Below are positions 20,950 through 34,147 of a stretch of 64,000 bases of DNA, piece by piece. This stretch comes from Moringa oleifera (Eukaryota; Streptophyta; Magnoliopsida; Brassicales; Moringaceae). Numbering within the stretch: position 1 is the stretch's first letter; each line of letters starts with the position of its first letter. The stretch lies in contig JAJFZO010000049.1 in assembly GCA_021397835.1 (NCBI GenBank), positions 2,423,001 through 2,487,000 on the forward strand. The letters are read 5' to 3'. Under the pieces are notes generated by a model. That model ran no database searches. It was given only the letters and a program-made list of their open reading frames with translations, and was not told where the DNA came from. The position numbers and the translations under genes were made by a program.

Positions 20950-23900
20950 ATGTCGGCCAGATTGTTGAAGAAAGTTTTGAAAGAACAGGAACAATTACAG
21001 CAACAACAAGAACATGAAGAAGAAAAGCAGCTCAATGGCGATGAATCGGGGTCTCCCGGTTCGAGTAGTCGTCCTTCGAAGAACCCCTTTGACCTCCTCA
21101 ACGAAGAGGAGGACGATAACCATGATCCGCAATCTGACCAGGTTAGGTCCCCCTAACCCTAGCTAGGATTTTTTTCTTTGTGTATGTTTGCAAAGAATCT
21201 TTCACGTAAACAAAGATATGATATGCGATGACTCAAGAATCCAAAGGAGCTTGATTTCATATCTGTTGCTGAAGTTGGATTCTCTGAGACGTAATATATG
21301 AAGCTCTGCCCAATCTATTGCCACCCTAGTATGCTTAAGGTCATGGAGGTCCAAGTAATGTAGCCCGTACTTGTGTTGATAGCCAATTCAGCTGTCCTGG
21401 AGAACCTTTGTTTTTAACCCCATGTCCCCTCTGGTTGTACCACGAAAAGGTTTCCAACTAGACCTCTGTTGGTTATAATTCTTTTTTAGTTAATTATGAA
21501 ATGTTTGGCCTAATATATTATACACAATTCTGTGATTTTTTTCAAGCTATGTTGCCAAGATGTCTGTCCATTCAGCAGAAAGATTGATGGCTATATTCTG
21601 TCTTCTCAATGCCTTTCTTTAATGCAAAGTTTTTAACCATTTAGTGTATGGAAGCAAATAAGGCGAGGAATTGCACAAGATTGTTTGAAATTTGTTTTAA
21701 GATGTTCATATTTCCCTCCATGTTGTAAAATTTAAAATTGATAATTTTTTATTGTTTCCCACAATCATATTGCTGGTTGATGTAGGATCGGCACTTATGT
21801 GGTCTTCTACTGATAGTTGATTTTAGCTGCAGGGAAATGTGACAGAGATTGCTGATGAAACCATGATTGGAAAAAAGGATAAACAAGCATTGCCTCGGCT
21901 AAAAAGTACTAGCAATGTGGTTTCAACTTCCAATCACAAAGTAAAGAAAAACAAAAAGAAGAGAAGCAAGGAGGTTGGTTCTTCTAATGCAGATGAGCCA
22001 CTGGATGTGACTTTAGATAGTTTATTACTGAATAACAACTCTTCCATTCCTAAATCTGCCCTGGAAAAAGCCAAATCTGGAAATGCAAAAGTTTGTCAGA
22101 ATGATGTAAAACAAACTGCACCTTCTGTATTACAAGTTGATCCTAAATATCTTAATGTTGAAAATGAGCTTCGAAGAATATTTGGTTCAAAGGTAGTGAG
22201 GTCATTTGAGAAAAGCAATCAAAGTGGTAGTTCCCGACAGATACGTGGGGGAAGGCGTATGAGCCATCATGTTAGAAAGACTGTTTTAGTCACTCCATCA
22301 GAACACTGGCCTCGTTGGGATGGATCTTTCTTCATGGATTTTCTGGAAACCAAGGATGGATGCCATTACTTCAGGTAATTATCATCCTTAATCATATGAT
22401 ATGGCCGGTAACATTGCATCTTACTTTTTCGTACTTTGATTTTGCTTATCTTTCTCACATTAAGTCTGTCGTGACATTCCCCCTTATGATGTTGTGGTTA
22501 TTTGATGTAGATATGCGCACTCATCTTCCTATAGTCAAGCCCAAAGTTCATTTCAAGCTGCCCAGGCCATTCATGATTTGAATGGTGTTGCAAGTATTCA
22601 GTTGCATCATCCTTATCACTTGGATTCACTAATAACTATGGCAGACTATTTTAGATTTGTGGGTGAACATCAACTGTCGGCTGATGCAATCGGAAAGTGT
22701 TTATACGGCTTGGAGTGTGCATGGCATCCTATGTTCACTCCGTTTCAGGGTAACTGCCGACTAAAGTTTCACCACGAAACAAACAAGCCATTGTTCGCAA
22801 CACTTTTCAGTCACATGAAAAACATGGATAGGCGTGGCTGTCATAGATCTGCCCTAGAGGTTTGCAAACTATTGCTTTCACTTGATTCAGATGATCCAAT
22901 GGGAGCTTTGTTCTGCATTGATTACTTTGCTTTAAGAGCTGGGGAGTATGCATTTTTAGAACAATTTTCTGAAGAGTACAAAGGTGATAACTCCTTGTGG
23001 TTGTTCCCAAATTTCTCATATTCACTTGCTGTTTGCCGATTTTATCTTGAAAGAGAGGAATCATCACCAGATACTGATATGGATACCACAAAAGCTAGTT
23101 CCACAGATCTCATGAAACAGGCTTTGATGCTTTACCCTTCAGTCCTTAAGAAACTGGTAGCCAAAGTACCTTTGAAAGATCAAGCGTGGACAAGTATGCT
23201 CAAACATTCCTTCTTTCGTTCCGATCAAACAAGGGTACCGCCTGTGGATCACCTAATTAGTATATATGTAGAGAGGAGTTATCTTATATGGAGGCTCCCA
23301 GATCTTCAAAAATTACTTCGGAACGCTGCAGAACTGGTGATTGAGACATTGGAACGCTATGAAAGTGATGCTAAGGACTGGGCTTGTGTAAGAAAAGAGG
23401 CTTTCCCCTCTGAGAAAAATGAGTAAGTACTTAAATTTAGCACACTGTTGGTAAATTTGTCGCATTATTGCTATCTTTTTCTACATCTAATTCCTTTGGC
23501 TGCTTAAGGTATGCCTAAGTGATGATAAGTTTAACTTGAATACCAATCAAATATATGGGTGGTTTTTGAATGTTAAGAAAGACAAATTACCACTAGCACT
23601 AGCAAAGATTAAAGTAGATTCTGTGTGTTCTTGTTCTCATACTGATTTTTTAGATCATATTAGAATAGAATTCAAAACAGTTCGCAACATTGATTAGATC
23701 AGTTATGTTTATGGTGCCTCAAGTTGATGAAATTTTGCATGTCCTAGGTATTCTCATTTGTCAGTTCAGGATTTCTCTGATTCAGTGCCAACTCTTCCCC
23801 CTGACAACCTGCAAAACTTTGTTATGGACTTAAGAATGAGGGAAGGGGCCCACAACGGGGACCAAGTTGTCAATCCTGTCAATGGTGGCCATGCTCCCGC

Positions 23901-24048
23901 TACGCGTGAAGCTGCAAATCGCAATCCTTTGGCAGTTTTATTTGAGTCGATCCTACCATGGGTTAATTATGGGGATGCTGCAGATGGTGCAGGGCTTGAC
24001 GAGCATAACCAACTTGATGGGCATGGTCCAGTCAATGAAGAACACTGA
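20950..24048 (+). CDS. TCF25: Transcription factor 25 homologue (Tcf25/Nulp1/Rqc1 family)
   Basis: Four exons: 20950-21141, 21833-22374, 22511-23422 and 23748-24048, 1947 nt, 648 aa. The N terminus has a Gln/Glu-rich coiled stretch and the family motif SKNPFDLLNEEE. A lysine-rich patch (KVKKNKKKRSKE) follows, then the Tcf25 domain from about residue 200: PKYLNVENELRRIFGSKVV, HPYHLDSLITMADYFR, LECAWHPMF, NRPLF-like NKPLFATLF and FPNFSYSLAVCRF. This is the domain order of eukaryotic TCF25/Rqc1, a component of the ribosome-associated quality control complex that acts with Ltn1 and Cdc48 on stalled nascent chains; the older name reflects DNA-binding claims in animals. Acidic and disordered C terminus. 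Matches At2g46900 and keeps that gene's place in the local order. Confidence 0.95.
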
Positions 24049-24727
24049 AGCGTGATGAAATAAAAAAAAATTAATGAACTGCTTCAGTTCAGTCTTAAAA
24101 GTATTCCCATGCAGTAACATGATTGATACATATAATTTGCTGTGTTGAAGCTCTGTGTGACCGTTTCAGAGGAGAGACAAGTTGCATGTACAGAGCAATG
24201 CTTAGGAAAGTTGCAGCCAAGGCTTACTTGTATCCTCCACTTCTTTATTTTGTGGTTACCCTTCAGAATCATTTGAAATCTTAATTTTTGATTCATTGTG
24301 TTTACCATAGCATTTAACAGACTTGTCTTGTAAATCCTATAGTCATGCTTGGACCAAAAATCTGGTAACCGGAGAACAATAACATTTACATTGGATGAGA
24401 TTGAACTAATTGCTTGGAAGCAATTAGTGGGAACTTAGACACAGCAAAGTGTGCAGAGCTTTTATTGTCCCCAGGAAAGAAAGAGTTCTTTCTGGTGAGA
24501 AAGAAACATCCTTAACTACCCTTGCTTAGTTTTTGATAGTCATTTACTGTATCTGGCAGTGCTGATGGCAAATTAGAGCTATTGGCAGCAGTATTTGTGG
24601 GTTTTACGACGTCATTTACTGTATACCTGAGATATGCACCAAGGCCTGATTATCAATTACTAGAATTTTTCTGAGGTACATGGCATGTTCACAGGTCTCT
24701 AGCACTTATGGAGAAGATTATAATTAC
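24049..24727. other. Intergenic between TCF25 and the UNC93-like pseudogene
   Basis: Contains the TCF25 3' untranslated region. I looked on the minus strand for the missing last exon of the UNC93-like gene (expected text like GVQSAGAAVAW) and did not find it. Confidence 0.6.
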
Positions 24728-25889
24728 CTGCTTAGGGTCTCTGAATCATCAGCCAGTGCACCAATGACCCAATACACCAAGCTTTGGAACATGGAATCCA
24801 GTAGTCCGCAACAGAAGTACAAAACAAAAGGTCCAGGAAAACTCTCCTGAGTTTTTGAAGTCCAACCTCGTGGGTGGGACGATTGTCATAAGAATAGTTC
24901 AGCTGGTCGGCAAGGCCACCACCCCAGATAGCTGTCCTGAGCAGACCAGCAAGTCCAATTCCAACAAGGCCTCTAGTCCTGCTTTCAAAGCTGAAATCCA
25001 ACAAATACCCAATTCCTACTGGTCCCAGCATTTGTGCATCCCAGTAGAAGAGTTGCTCAAGCCTCTTGTTCTCAGAGTGAACATCCAGCGGTTCACGTTA
25101 TTGAACCGGTAGCTGTAGAAGAAGTTGCTAGCCCAAGCAGCAGGAACCATGAGAAGCAACTTCCAGCTAAGAAAGAGCATCAAGATCTCAACAGCCTCGG
25201 TGGAAACATTTGAATACTTGATGTTGGTGCAGCACGAACCATTGTTTCTAACAACACAGCTTGGAGGTAGAACTGCGAGTGAGAGGAGAGCACCAGCAGA
25301 CATAAAGCACTTGAAGGCAATGTTTGTCTTGTCATTGACAGTTTCAGCCTCAATACGATGGTAATTCAAGATAAATGGAATGAGGTCACCAATAACACCA
25401 CCCATGTTGAAAATGGTCCAGAGCAGGGCTATGTAGGTGCATTTGCAACCATGGGCAGGATAAGAAGTCATCATGGCACCTTCCGCAGCCCGGAGAAGGC
25501 CTGCACCAATGCCAAGCAAGGCACCAGCAACAATGGCAAAGGTTTGATCTTGATGGTGGTTGTAGTACAGGAAAGAACCAGGGTAAAGCACATAGGTAGA
25601 GCAACCTAAGACAAGCATGTACCAAGATCCAAAAATGTTATAGATGCCACCCCCAAGGACACCAACGATGGAAAATGAGGTGTAAAGGGCAGTGTTGGCG
25701 TTGTTGGCTGCTGTTGGATCAACTTAGCCACCACCTCCCATGCCTGTAAGGACATTGAACATGCCTGGACAACAAAAACATACTAAACCTATCAAGATAA
25801 CCTGGACCAGGGTCTGAGCTGTACCTGAAAGAAGAGAATCCTCCAGGTACTTCAGCTGTTGAAGCTTCCTCATCCCCTTCAAATCCCAT
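24728..25889 (-). pseudogene. UNC93-like (DUF895) membrane protein, decayed
   Basis: The minus strand aligns from MGFEGDEE (25889) to ALADDSETLSR (24728) with UNC93-like proteins such as At1g18000: PGMFNVLTGMGGGG, VDPTAANNANTALYTSF, GCSTYVLYPGSFLYYNHH, FNMGGVIGDLIPFILNY, IGYLLDFSFESR, and SLVYWVIGALADD. The frame is broken several times. A one-base shift lies near 25808-25820, before the first span; a CAA-to-TAA change lies at 25724-25726 (after GMGGGG); and two further one-base shifts lie within about 24835-24870. The final exon encoding the last transmembrane part is absent downstream, although the splice donor after LSR (CAG|GTAATT) survives. Intact relatives are about 460-residue, 11-12-span transporter-like proteins of unknown substrate in plants. 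Decay is clear but not extreme, so loss is of moderate age. Confidence 0.9.
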
Positions 25890-26969
25890 TGTTGATCTTG
25901 TTAGTCAAGAGACTCTCCCAATTTGAAACTACAGGGAAAAGTAAGAGAATCTAAGATGAGGGTGTCTCGTTTCAACATCGTTAGGTTGGTGTAAATGGTA
26001 TCTAACTAATAAGGTACCTGTTGATTTCTACAAGGGAACAGTTGGCTCAGCATTCTCATTGTTTCTTGAAGAGGTTATCTTCCCTCAATAACAAGACAAG
26101 GTTCTCTTGTTTTGTCTTGTCTTTAATTATTTTCTGAAGCACACCAGGGGTCAGTGCCAGCTTACTGTTGTCAATAAGCTCATTCCACCGATTTCATCAA
26201 AAGATATTATAAAAGAGCCACAACCATCTTTCACAGTCAGGATTGGGCATTTTCTGTTTGGTAAAGAATAGCAACATCCATAAGCTGGGAAAAGGACCAG
26301 AAGCATGCAGGAAGAACAGGTAACAGTAAACAATTCTTTGTAGGAGCCCCATTGATAAACCCTAAGCAAGTCATCGTCAAAGATTAATACCACTGCTTAG
26401 AGAAGGAACCTATGGTGTTTCAGATTAAATGCACACATGATCATTAATTGGAGGTGAAGTCATGACAAAGAATGATTTTTTCCACAAGAATTAACACCAT
26501 ATCCATGAAAACAGGAATCACATGTTAGCTACATAGCCTGTACAACATAAGCCAAAGCTTGCAATTCATAGCATTTGTGCAGTCAGTCAGTCATCATAAC
26601 GGAAGCAAAAGCTTTTCCATGGTCTGTAACTGATGGAATGATTAAAATTCAATACTACGCTTAAGTTTCATTTTTTTTTTTTTAAAAAAAGGTGGTTACC
26701 TACCTCTACGGTTCATGTAAGACTACACAGCAGGTGCCTCATCTTCCAAATTTACAATGGGACCACAGATTACATTTACAGCAGATCTGCATTTCCAGAA
26801 ATGAGATCATCCAACAACTGGCTTGCTTTGCTAGTACTTCCATGAATTTAGGACAAGACCATGATACCTGTGTTCTGGGCAAGAATAAGCATGTCATTTT
26901 CACATGCTTTCTGTAGAAGTATCATTTTCTGAGCAGTACCAATAGAGATGGCAGTGTTTTGGTATGAGA
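25890..26969. other. Intergenic, includes O-methyltransferase 3' region
   Basis: About 1.1 kb without a supported gene. A T-run/A-run junction near 26670-26690 is notable only as low complexity. Minus-strand frame 26151-26393 resembles nothing I know. Confidence 0.55.
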
Positions 26970-29900
26970 TCACCTTTTCCAGCAGATAGTCATCCCATCT
27001 CCAATAGGTACCTAATGTACACAAAGTGCAGGCTTAAGGATCAATTTTAAAGAGATGTGCAGGACTCGTTGAATATCAACAGACAGTTCATATACATACC
27101 ATACTGATGCTTACACGGTTGTCCTCCACCAAATATTTGTTGAAGTTCCTTATACTGACAGTCCTAGCATCATTCACCTGCTTGAAATGTGTTATTAGGA
27201 ATGAAACTTATTCCTGATGAACAAAGTTCGTAGATCATAATTGATAGACTTGCCATTGGGTCAATTACTTTTCCGTGCCAAAGAACATTATCAATCACAA
27301 TGACTCCACCAGCCCTAACCTGCCACAAAAGGCCGAAAACTGAACTTTATTATCAGCTGGCAGGGAAGTAAATGAGACATTTAATAAAGAAATCAAACAA
27401 ACAAAGAATGAATTGCCTAAACATTGCAAAGTTTTGGTCTCACCAGTTGCAATAGTAATTCAAAGTATTCCTGATTCATCCTCTTTTCAGCATCAACGAA
27501 TGCAAAATCATAGCTGCATAAAGGAGTTCATGTGAAAGAGTTCTAAGAGTTTGATGGCCCAGTAACATTTACAAATATGTACAGCAATTGGCTAGCATGA
27601 AAATAGTTCCCAGTTTGATGGATGGACATATTCTCAGTGCAAAACTTGCTGTCATCTGACAATGCACTTGCATGCAGGAGTTCAGAATTATAATCGATAT
27701 ATTCTAAGAAAATTTGGGTACCCAAATAGCCTACTTCATTCACCTGCAAGCTTCACCATTCAGGATCAGAGATTTTAGGGCATCCACAGCAAGTCCATGT
27801 TTTACAATAACCTGATTACAACAAATTATGTCAGAAGATGCAGAACTTCAGAAAGAATTGAGAAGATGTAAGCAGATATTTTCAAATAGAACTGCAAAAT
27901 TTATTTGAGAACATCCTATGAATTGTCAAGTGTCGAGCACAGATAAAACAGAGACTAGCTGGTGCATATTTCAAGAAATATGAGCAGACCAGATTGTGAC
28001 CTAGTACCTATAGATGCAGTTTTTTTTCCTCTTCCGAGCATCCATCATGGTTTTTATCAGAGAACCATTACTTAGCAGCTGCATAAATAACTTTCTAAAC
28101 CCTGAGAGAAAAAGTACTTTCACAATATTAATACTGAAAAATTAAATAAACATACAGTTTATGTCTCTCACCTTGTGAGAAACACCAGCTAGCTCATAAT
28201 ACCTCTTGGCAACTTCAAGAGATTTGGCATCTCTTTCACAGGCAACTAAGCAACCTGATTCCGGTAGGACTAATGCAATAGCCAATGATGAATATCCCTG
28301 AAGATTAAACATAATCACATTAATAAGAAGTTAAGTGCTACTTCATACCATGCACAATTATATAGTAAAGAAATAACCCACACATTTAAACCAGAAAGCA
28401 AAATAAGACACTATTTCAGATAGTCAGACAACTTTCCTTGCAAATCTAGCAAACAAGAAAAGGCAAGCAAGCAATTAAGGGAGGGGGAGGACATCAAATA
28501 TCACAACAATATCAAACTAGAATCGTGTTAGTATATCTCACGAGTAAAAAGAGGAAAATGAAGAGAATTAACCAAACAATGCACATCTGGAGAGTTATGT
28601 CAGTAGGAGGATTAAGTTCCTCAAACCAATAAATAAAGATAACGTAACTGTCTTCAGAATTCTACATTTAGGAGTTGAAGAAAGCAAGAGAAACCAGGAA
28701 CGGAGAGAAGACGATTCAAAAAAAGGAAAAAGGAGATGACAACACTAAAGATGAAGAGATATAAGAACAAAAGATCTCTTCATGCATTCTTAGCTCACCA
28801 AAGTTAAACCATTTCCTTCTTATCAAAAAGTTAACCATTTCCTTAAAGGCTATAATTTGAGCTTCATACATAGCATTTTCCTCGATCATAAACAAACCAA
28901 AACAAACCTAACATCAATATATATGATGGGGAAAGAACATAATATACTCAAATGAATTCTCCAAGTCCCGTGGAAAGTTTTACATGAACATCCAATAAAT
29001 ATTATTCTAAGATCGTAATCAAAATAAGATAAGCTCCTACCAAAACTGCAAATTTTAGCAGTCTAATAAAATGCACACTATTCTCAGTTTCTATAAAGTT
29101 ATCCCAAATCACAAAATTAATATCACTGGCATTGTTACTAGTGGTGCTTTGATAAGGATAATGGTACTGTGAACCTCTTCATGAAAAACCAAAGGACAAG
29201 TAAATCCATCAATAGTCAAGAAGAATGTGAAAACCAGATGATAGAGGCAGTTTCAAGGAGATAAAACATTTACAATCTCTACTTTCAAAAGTGTAATAGT
29301 TTTATCTCATTGGTTTAAATTAAAATGTTGTGAGTTTTCTACACATCAATCAGACAGGAGAACTGATAGAGAAAGAAGATAACTGATGATGCTCAAAATC
29401 TTCCCGTACTAATGCCCATATGAAGTATTATTCGCTTTGATCAATGGAAAGCCATACAACTGTCTTTTCAAAATATTGCAGAGTCACTCTCCAAAAACAA
29501 CTACAAAAAGATGACTAGACTTCTATTGCATCCCACAAGGTGAGTTTGTATCCGATGTAGAATAGATCCATCCATTAAGGGCCCAAAAATGTTAAAGTAT
29601 CAACAACAACTTTTTGTGTTTTGTGGGAAAATGTGATTAGTAGCTCATTATCCTATTTATGTTGCTTTTTTATCTCTAGAATTAGACTGACGATTTGTTT
29701 CCCATTTTCTTAAGATATCTCATAAATTTTCTGTTAGAATAAATCAAGGAATCATTTTGTTAAGATATCTCATAAATTATGGGATCATTCTGTTAGGATA
29801 TAACCTATTTGCCAGGGTTATTATATAGCTATCTCCTTATACGTAACAAACACAACAAAAAATTCAGTTAATTGTTTCTTAATTTTTGACATGACATCAG

Positions 29901-32900
29901 AGCTATAAGGATTTGAGTTTTCTAGGAATATTATTCTATTCACTCAATCTTTAATGTTAGTTGACTTTGTGACTTCTGCGAGCCTTCATTACTAGTATTT
30001 CTGTTTCACAATCTGCCTTAATTGCCTAGAGATCATTTTTTGTTTTATTTTCTCGTGGAGGGTGAGATCTCTCATTAGTAACCTTGACAAACCATCAAGT
30101 ACTAGTTCAGTGGCATATAGCATATTCAAGCTAGTTTCCATCCTCTATCGAATTAAATTTCTCGAGTACAACCTATGCCAACTTCTGGATCATTGATTTG
30201 TAACCCACTCATCAAATGTTTTTTCCACATACTCCCAATATCCAAGCAATAGAAAAATAATCACGAGCTAATGGTTCTTTAAACACTGTGGTGAAGGAGA
30301 TGTAAAAATAAACCCATCAATGATCTTAAAAAATATCCTTCATATCCCTAGATTGTGCATGAATTATCTCTATCCCAAATCTTACTTAAGATTTATGTTG
30401 CAAAGTGTTTTTTCATCATAGTTATTGTGTATTTCAGTACAAAGATTAGGGGAAGATCATTGGACATGCTAGAGAATGAGATGGGTTCTACTACCTTGAA
30501 ACACTGAGTAAGTCAAACATTACCAAGGACAAATTTCTTTCTTCTTTTATTTCAGAATTCTGTTCATCCAATAAAGACAAGATTACCATCCCCGACTTGC
30601 ATATCCATCATTTAAGGTTATTAAAATTTTGTTTTCATCTTTATTTCATAGTCTAGATGTTAAGGACTTTCATTGTGAAGTATGCAAATTTGCCAAACAC
30701 ACCTGTTTCAATTAGTAATAAAAGAAGTTCTTTCCTTGTTATTTGCCGTTCCTAATGTTTCTGGGGCAAGATGATTTATGTCATTTATTGATGATTGTAC
30801 TCGTGTTACTTGGCTTTTTCTACTTAAACAACACAAATCTAATTAAGAATTAATTTGGGGTCAATATCAAAAGGTTTAGTCAGATAATGCCAAAGATTAT
30901 TTCAATCATGTTCCAACTTCCTACTTCCCAAAAAAAGGCATAGTACACGAGTCATCCGATGTCAATACACCTCAGCAAAACGAGGTAACAAAAAGAAAAA
31001 TTATCATCTCCTTAAGTCAACCCAATCATTTTTATTTCAAAAAAATGTGCCTAAATCATTTTAGTTAGAAGCAGTTCTTACAACCATTCATCTTATAAAT
31101 TATTTACCTTCTAGAGTCTTGGAATTCAAGAGTCCAATGGACGAACTTTTAACATTATATCCAAACATATACATTACAAATAATGTCTCTAAGATATTTG
31201 AGTGTGTGTCACTTGTCTATGTTCATACTTGAAATAGGGAAAATCAGATCCAAGGGTGTTAAAGTGTGTATTTATGAGTTATTCTTCCACGCAAAAAGGA
31301 TATAAGTGTTATCATCCTCCATCAAAGAAGTTTTATGTTTCAATGGATATTATTTTCCATGAATGAGTGCCTTACTTCATCACATATTACTCTCAGGAAG
31401 AGAATTCAACACTTGAAAATAAAGGTGATGATTTCTTCCTTCATCCATCGTTCTTTTCACTTTCTACCTTGTTCTACTATACTGAATCATGTGTCTATAT
31501 CTAAGTTAATGCCAAAGTCCATGTCTAAATCTATACTTGAAGTCTCGAAAAACCCAACTTTGCTATTAAGAATGTGACATTGGGCAAAGTGCATTCAAGG
31601 AAGAAGATGGTTGACCCTAAATCTGTGCATGTCCAAGAGTCTAACTCGAATCCCAAGAAAGAGATAACAAATTGAATCTCATGTAAACAATAATGACTAG
31701 GCACTAAACGACCTTTATATCCTCTCACACACTTCATGTCTTCCAAACATTTTTCACCATCCCATAAAGCTTTTCTTGTTAGCTTAAACACCATTGCCAT
31801 CCCTACCACCTTATCCGAAACTTTGTCCAACGAGAATGGAAACATACTATAAATGTAAAAACGAAGACATTTGAGAAGCACAAAACTTGAGAATTGGTGA
31901 AGTTTCTAATAAGAAACAAACTCATGGGGTGTAAAAGGGTTTGCACAATGAAATATAAAGCAGATGCATTAATAAAGAGATACAAGGTAAGACTAGTAAC
32001 CAAGGGTTATACTCAAACCTATTGGACTGACTACTTAGAGACTTTTACTCCAATTGCGAAAAACGAATACTATTAAAATTTTGCTGTCATTAATAGCTAA
32101 TTTGCTAAGGGCATGATTTGGTCGGTTTGCAAGAGTGATGATTGCTATGACTTATAGACAACGTCAAGGAAATCACACGTTGTTCACTAAACACTTAACT
32201 TCAATAGTAGTCACAGCATTCTTGGTACATGTCGATGACAAAATAGCGACGAGAAATGATGATAAAAACAAACAGTGTTCAAGTCAATGTTTGGCTAAGG
32301 ACTTTGAAATCAAGCCATTAAGAAGGTTGAAATATTTTCTTGGGATTGAGATGGCTCACTAAGGAGAAGTATGTCACAAATCTTCTTAAAGAGACAAGCA
32401 AGACAACATGCAAATCAACAAGTACTCCAATAGACGCAAATCTTAGACTTAGAAAAGACAGAAGAAGACGAGGAAGACATTGCAATAGATAGGGAAATAT
32501 ATCAGCGCTTGGTAGGAAGACTCATTTATCCGTCTTATACACGACCAGATATAGCAAATGCAATAAGTGTGATCAGCTAGTTCATGCATAGCCCAAAGGA
32601 AGTCCATCTCCAAACAGCTCATCGAGTGTTATAGTATCTCAAAGGGACACCACAAAATGGTATTTTATCTAAAAGAAATAGAGATTTAGTACTTGAGGCT
32701 TGTAAAGATGCAAGTGATACTAAATGAGTGGTTGATAAGAGGTCAACCATAAGATATAATCTTGTCATGGAGAAGCAAGAAACAAAATGTGGTAGCTCGA
32801 TCTAGCGCAAAAGCAAAATATCGAACAATGGCTCAAGGTGTGTGTGAATTACTATAGTTGACGACTATATTAGAAGACTTGAAGATTAAATGAGATGGCC

Positions 32901-34147
32901 CAATGCGACTTTATTGTGAGAATAAATATGCAATTAATATAGCTTGCAACCCAATACAACATGATCGAATGAAACACATCTATTCTTCAGCTTGAGGAAG
33001 AGTGTAAAAAACCATGTTGATAGCTTATTTATCTTATTTATGTTACATTTTTATCCTTAATATTGGGCTAATGATTTGTTTGCTATTTCATTAAAATATC
33101 CCCCTAAATCATGGAATCATTCCGTTAAAATAAATCATAGAATCATGTTATTAGGACAACCTAGATATTTTTCTTTTTTTTTTCTTTTTTTGTTTGCTAG
33201 GGTTATTATATATAGCTAACTCCTTATACATCATAAACAAAGCAAAAAATTCAGTCAATTATTCCTTAATTTTTGATATATTTAATTCTTTAATTAGTAT
33301 GATCTATCACAATGAGTTGACAGACGCCCACAAAACAAAATTTACAACAGAAAAAAGAATGATGGAGTATGAATAATCTGTTGATTGGTCGAGGCAGCCT
33401 GTCTTCCAGAGTGAGAGAGACATACCGTGTATACACCAACTTCAATACACCTTTTTGCACCTAGAATTCTCACAAGCATGGCAAGGAGTTGCGCCTGATC
33501 AGGAGACACCTATCAACAAAGTGCATAATCAAATAGTCAGATCTATTCAGTGCACGAAAAAAGATATTTTGCAGTTTCCATAACATCAGCAATGAACCAA
33601 AACTAGATAGTGAAGCAACATAAACAACCAAAAACAACGAACAAAGAGAAACAAACAAAAAGAAGGCAGTAATCCATTTAAGAAATACCTGCATTTGACT
33701 ACCACGCATGTTGGAAGTCTCCTCCCGGAGTTGCCGCAGAATCTAAAAGACAAAGGTGCTCAGCAAACAGCCATTACTGGAATCTCTACCAACATTCCTT
33801 TTAAAGAGTATTAGAGCAAAAGAAACAGAGAGAGAGCATAACTCTACCTCATGTTCGCGAACATGGGAGAGGATATAGTCGTAAAGGCGAGGAGTAAGGC
33901 TGACAACCTGTTTGTTGCCATACTTCGCGTCATCGGCGACTACAAACGCGTTACTAGTTGAGCAATTTCTGATTAGCTGGTGACTGAAATTCAGGGACCA
34001 AAAGCCGCGGAACTGGGTGGGAGTTCCCTCTGGTACTCGAAGGGCAATAGCAGCGCTTTTACAGACTAATAAGGAGTAGCGACTGAGTACTAAACTGCTG
34101 GCCATTTCTCTATATGTTGGGAGTCGCAACCACAACAGGGCCAGCAT
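26970..34147 (-). CDS. SAM-dependent O-methyltransferase, CCoAOMT-like (At3g61990/At3g62000 type)
   Basis: Nine exons: 34147-33848, 33742-33689, 33509-33426, 28297-28172, 27811-27744, 27513-27444, 27319-27254, 27177-27100 and 27011-26970; 888 nt, 295 aa. The N terminus is rich in Ser/Arg with few acids, suggesting an organelle transit peptide; an internal ATG at 34105 is an alternative start. The catalytic part follows cation-dependent O-methyltransferases: SPDQAQLLAML, then SAM motif I KRCIEVGVYTGYSSLAIAL, ACERDAKSLEVAKRYYELAG, YDFAFVDAEKRMN (metal-binding Asp), GGVIVIDNVLWHGKV, RNFNKYLVEDNRV, and the GDGMTIC end. The methyl acceptor is unknown. Intron 3 (5128 nt) splits motif I between EVGVYT and GYSS and holds an opposite-strand copia element, yet all exons remain open. 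Intron 7 uses a GC donor (ATG|GCAAGT). Confidence 0.93.
29632..29891 (+). repeat. Left LTR of the intronic copia element
   Basis: About 260 bp beginning TGTGATTAG and ending TTTTTGACA. It shares long blocks with 33015-33278, for example GGGTTATTATATA and CAAAAAATTCAGT, but is clearly diverged, so the insertion is old. Confidence 0.8.
29892..29910 (+). other. Probable primer-binding site of the copia element
   Basis: TGACATCAGAGCTATAAGG directly follows the left LTR and resembles the TGGTATCAGAGC primer-binding site complementary to initiator methionine tRNA, typical of plant copia elements. Confidence 0.65.
33015..33278 (+). repeat. Right LTR of the intronic copia element
   Basis: About 264 bp starting TGTTGATAG and ending TTTTTGATA. 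It is preceded at 32991-33004 by a purine-rich stretch (TTGAGGAAGAGTG) that would be the polypurine tract. It has an added T-rich block at about 33170-33190. Confidence 0.8.

Larger units (their letters stand above)
29632..33278 (+). mobile_element. Decayed Ty1/copia LTR retrotransposon within O-methyltransferase intron 3
   Basis: Two related LTRs bracket 3.1 kb of interior in plus orientation, opposite to the host gene. Interior remnants appear in copia order. There is a Cys/His-type fragment (HCEVCKFAKH, about 30671), integrase core (SFIDDCTRVTWLF, about 30780), and integrase C-terminal text (GYSSTQKGYKCYHPPSKK, about 31280). Reverse transcriptase follows (about 31930-32060 YKADALIKRYKVRLVTKGYTQ; about 32230-32360 VHVDD, FLGIEM), then the RNase H region (about 32500-32900). 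Integrase before reverse transcriptase is diagnostic of Ty1/copia. Many stops, frameshifts and interior deletions make it inactive. No flanking target duplication is recognisable. Confidence 0.88.

Noticed and set aside
29632..33278. Intact retrotransposon capable of movement
   Set aside because: Stops and frameshifts occur in every domain recognised, LTRs are well diverged and no target duplication remains.
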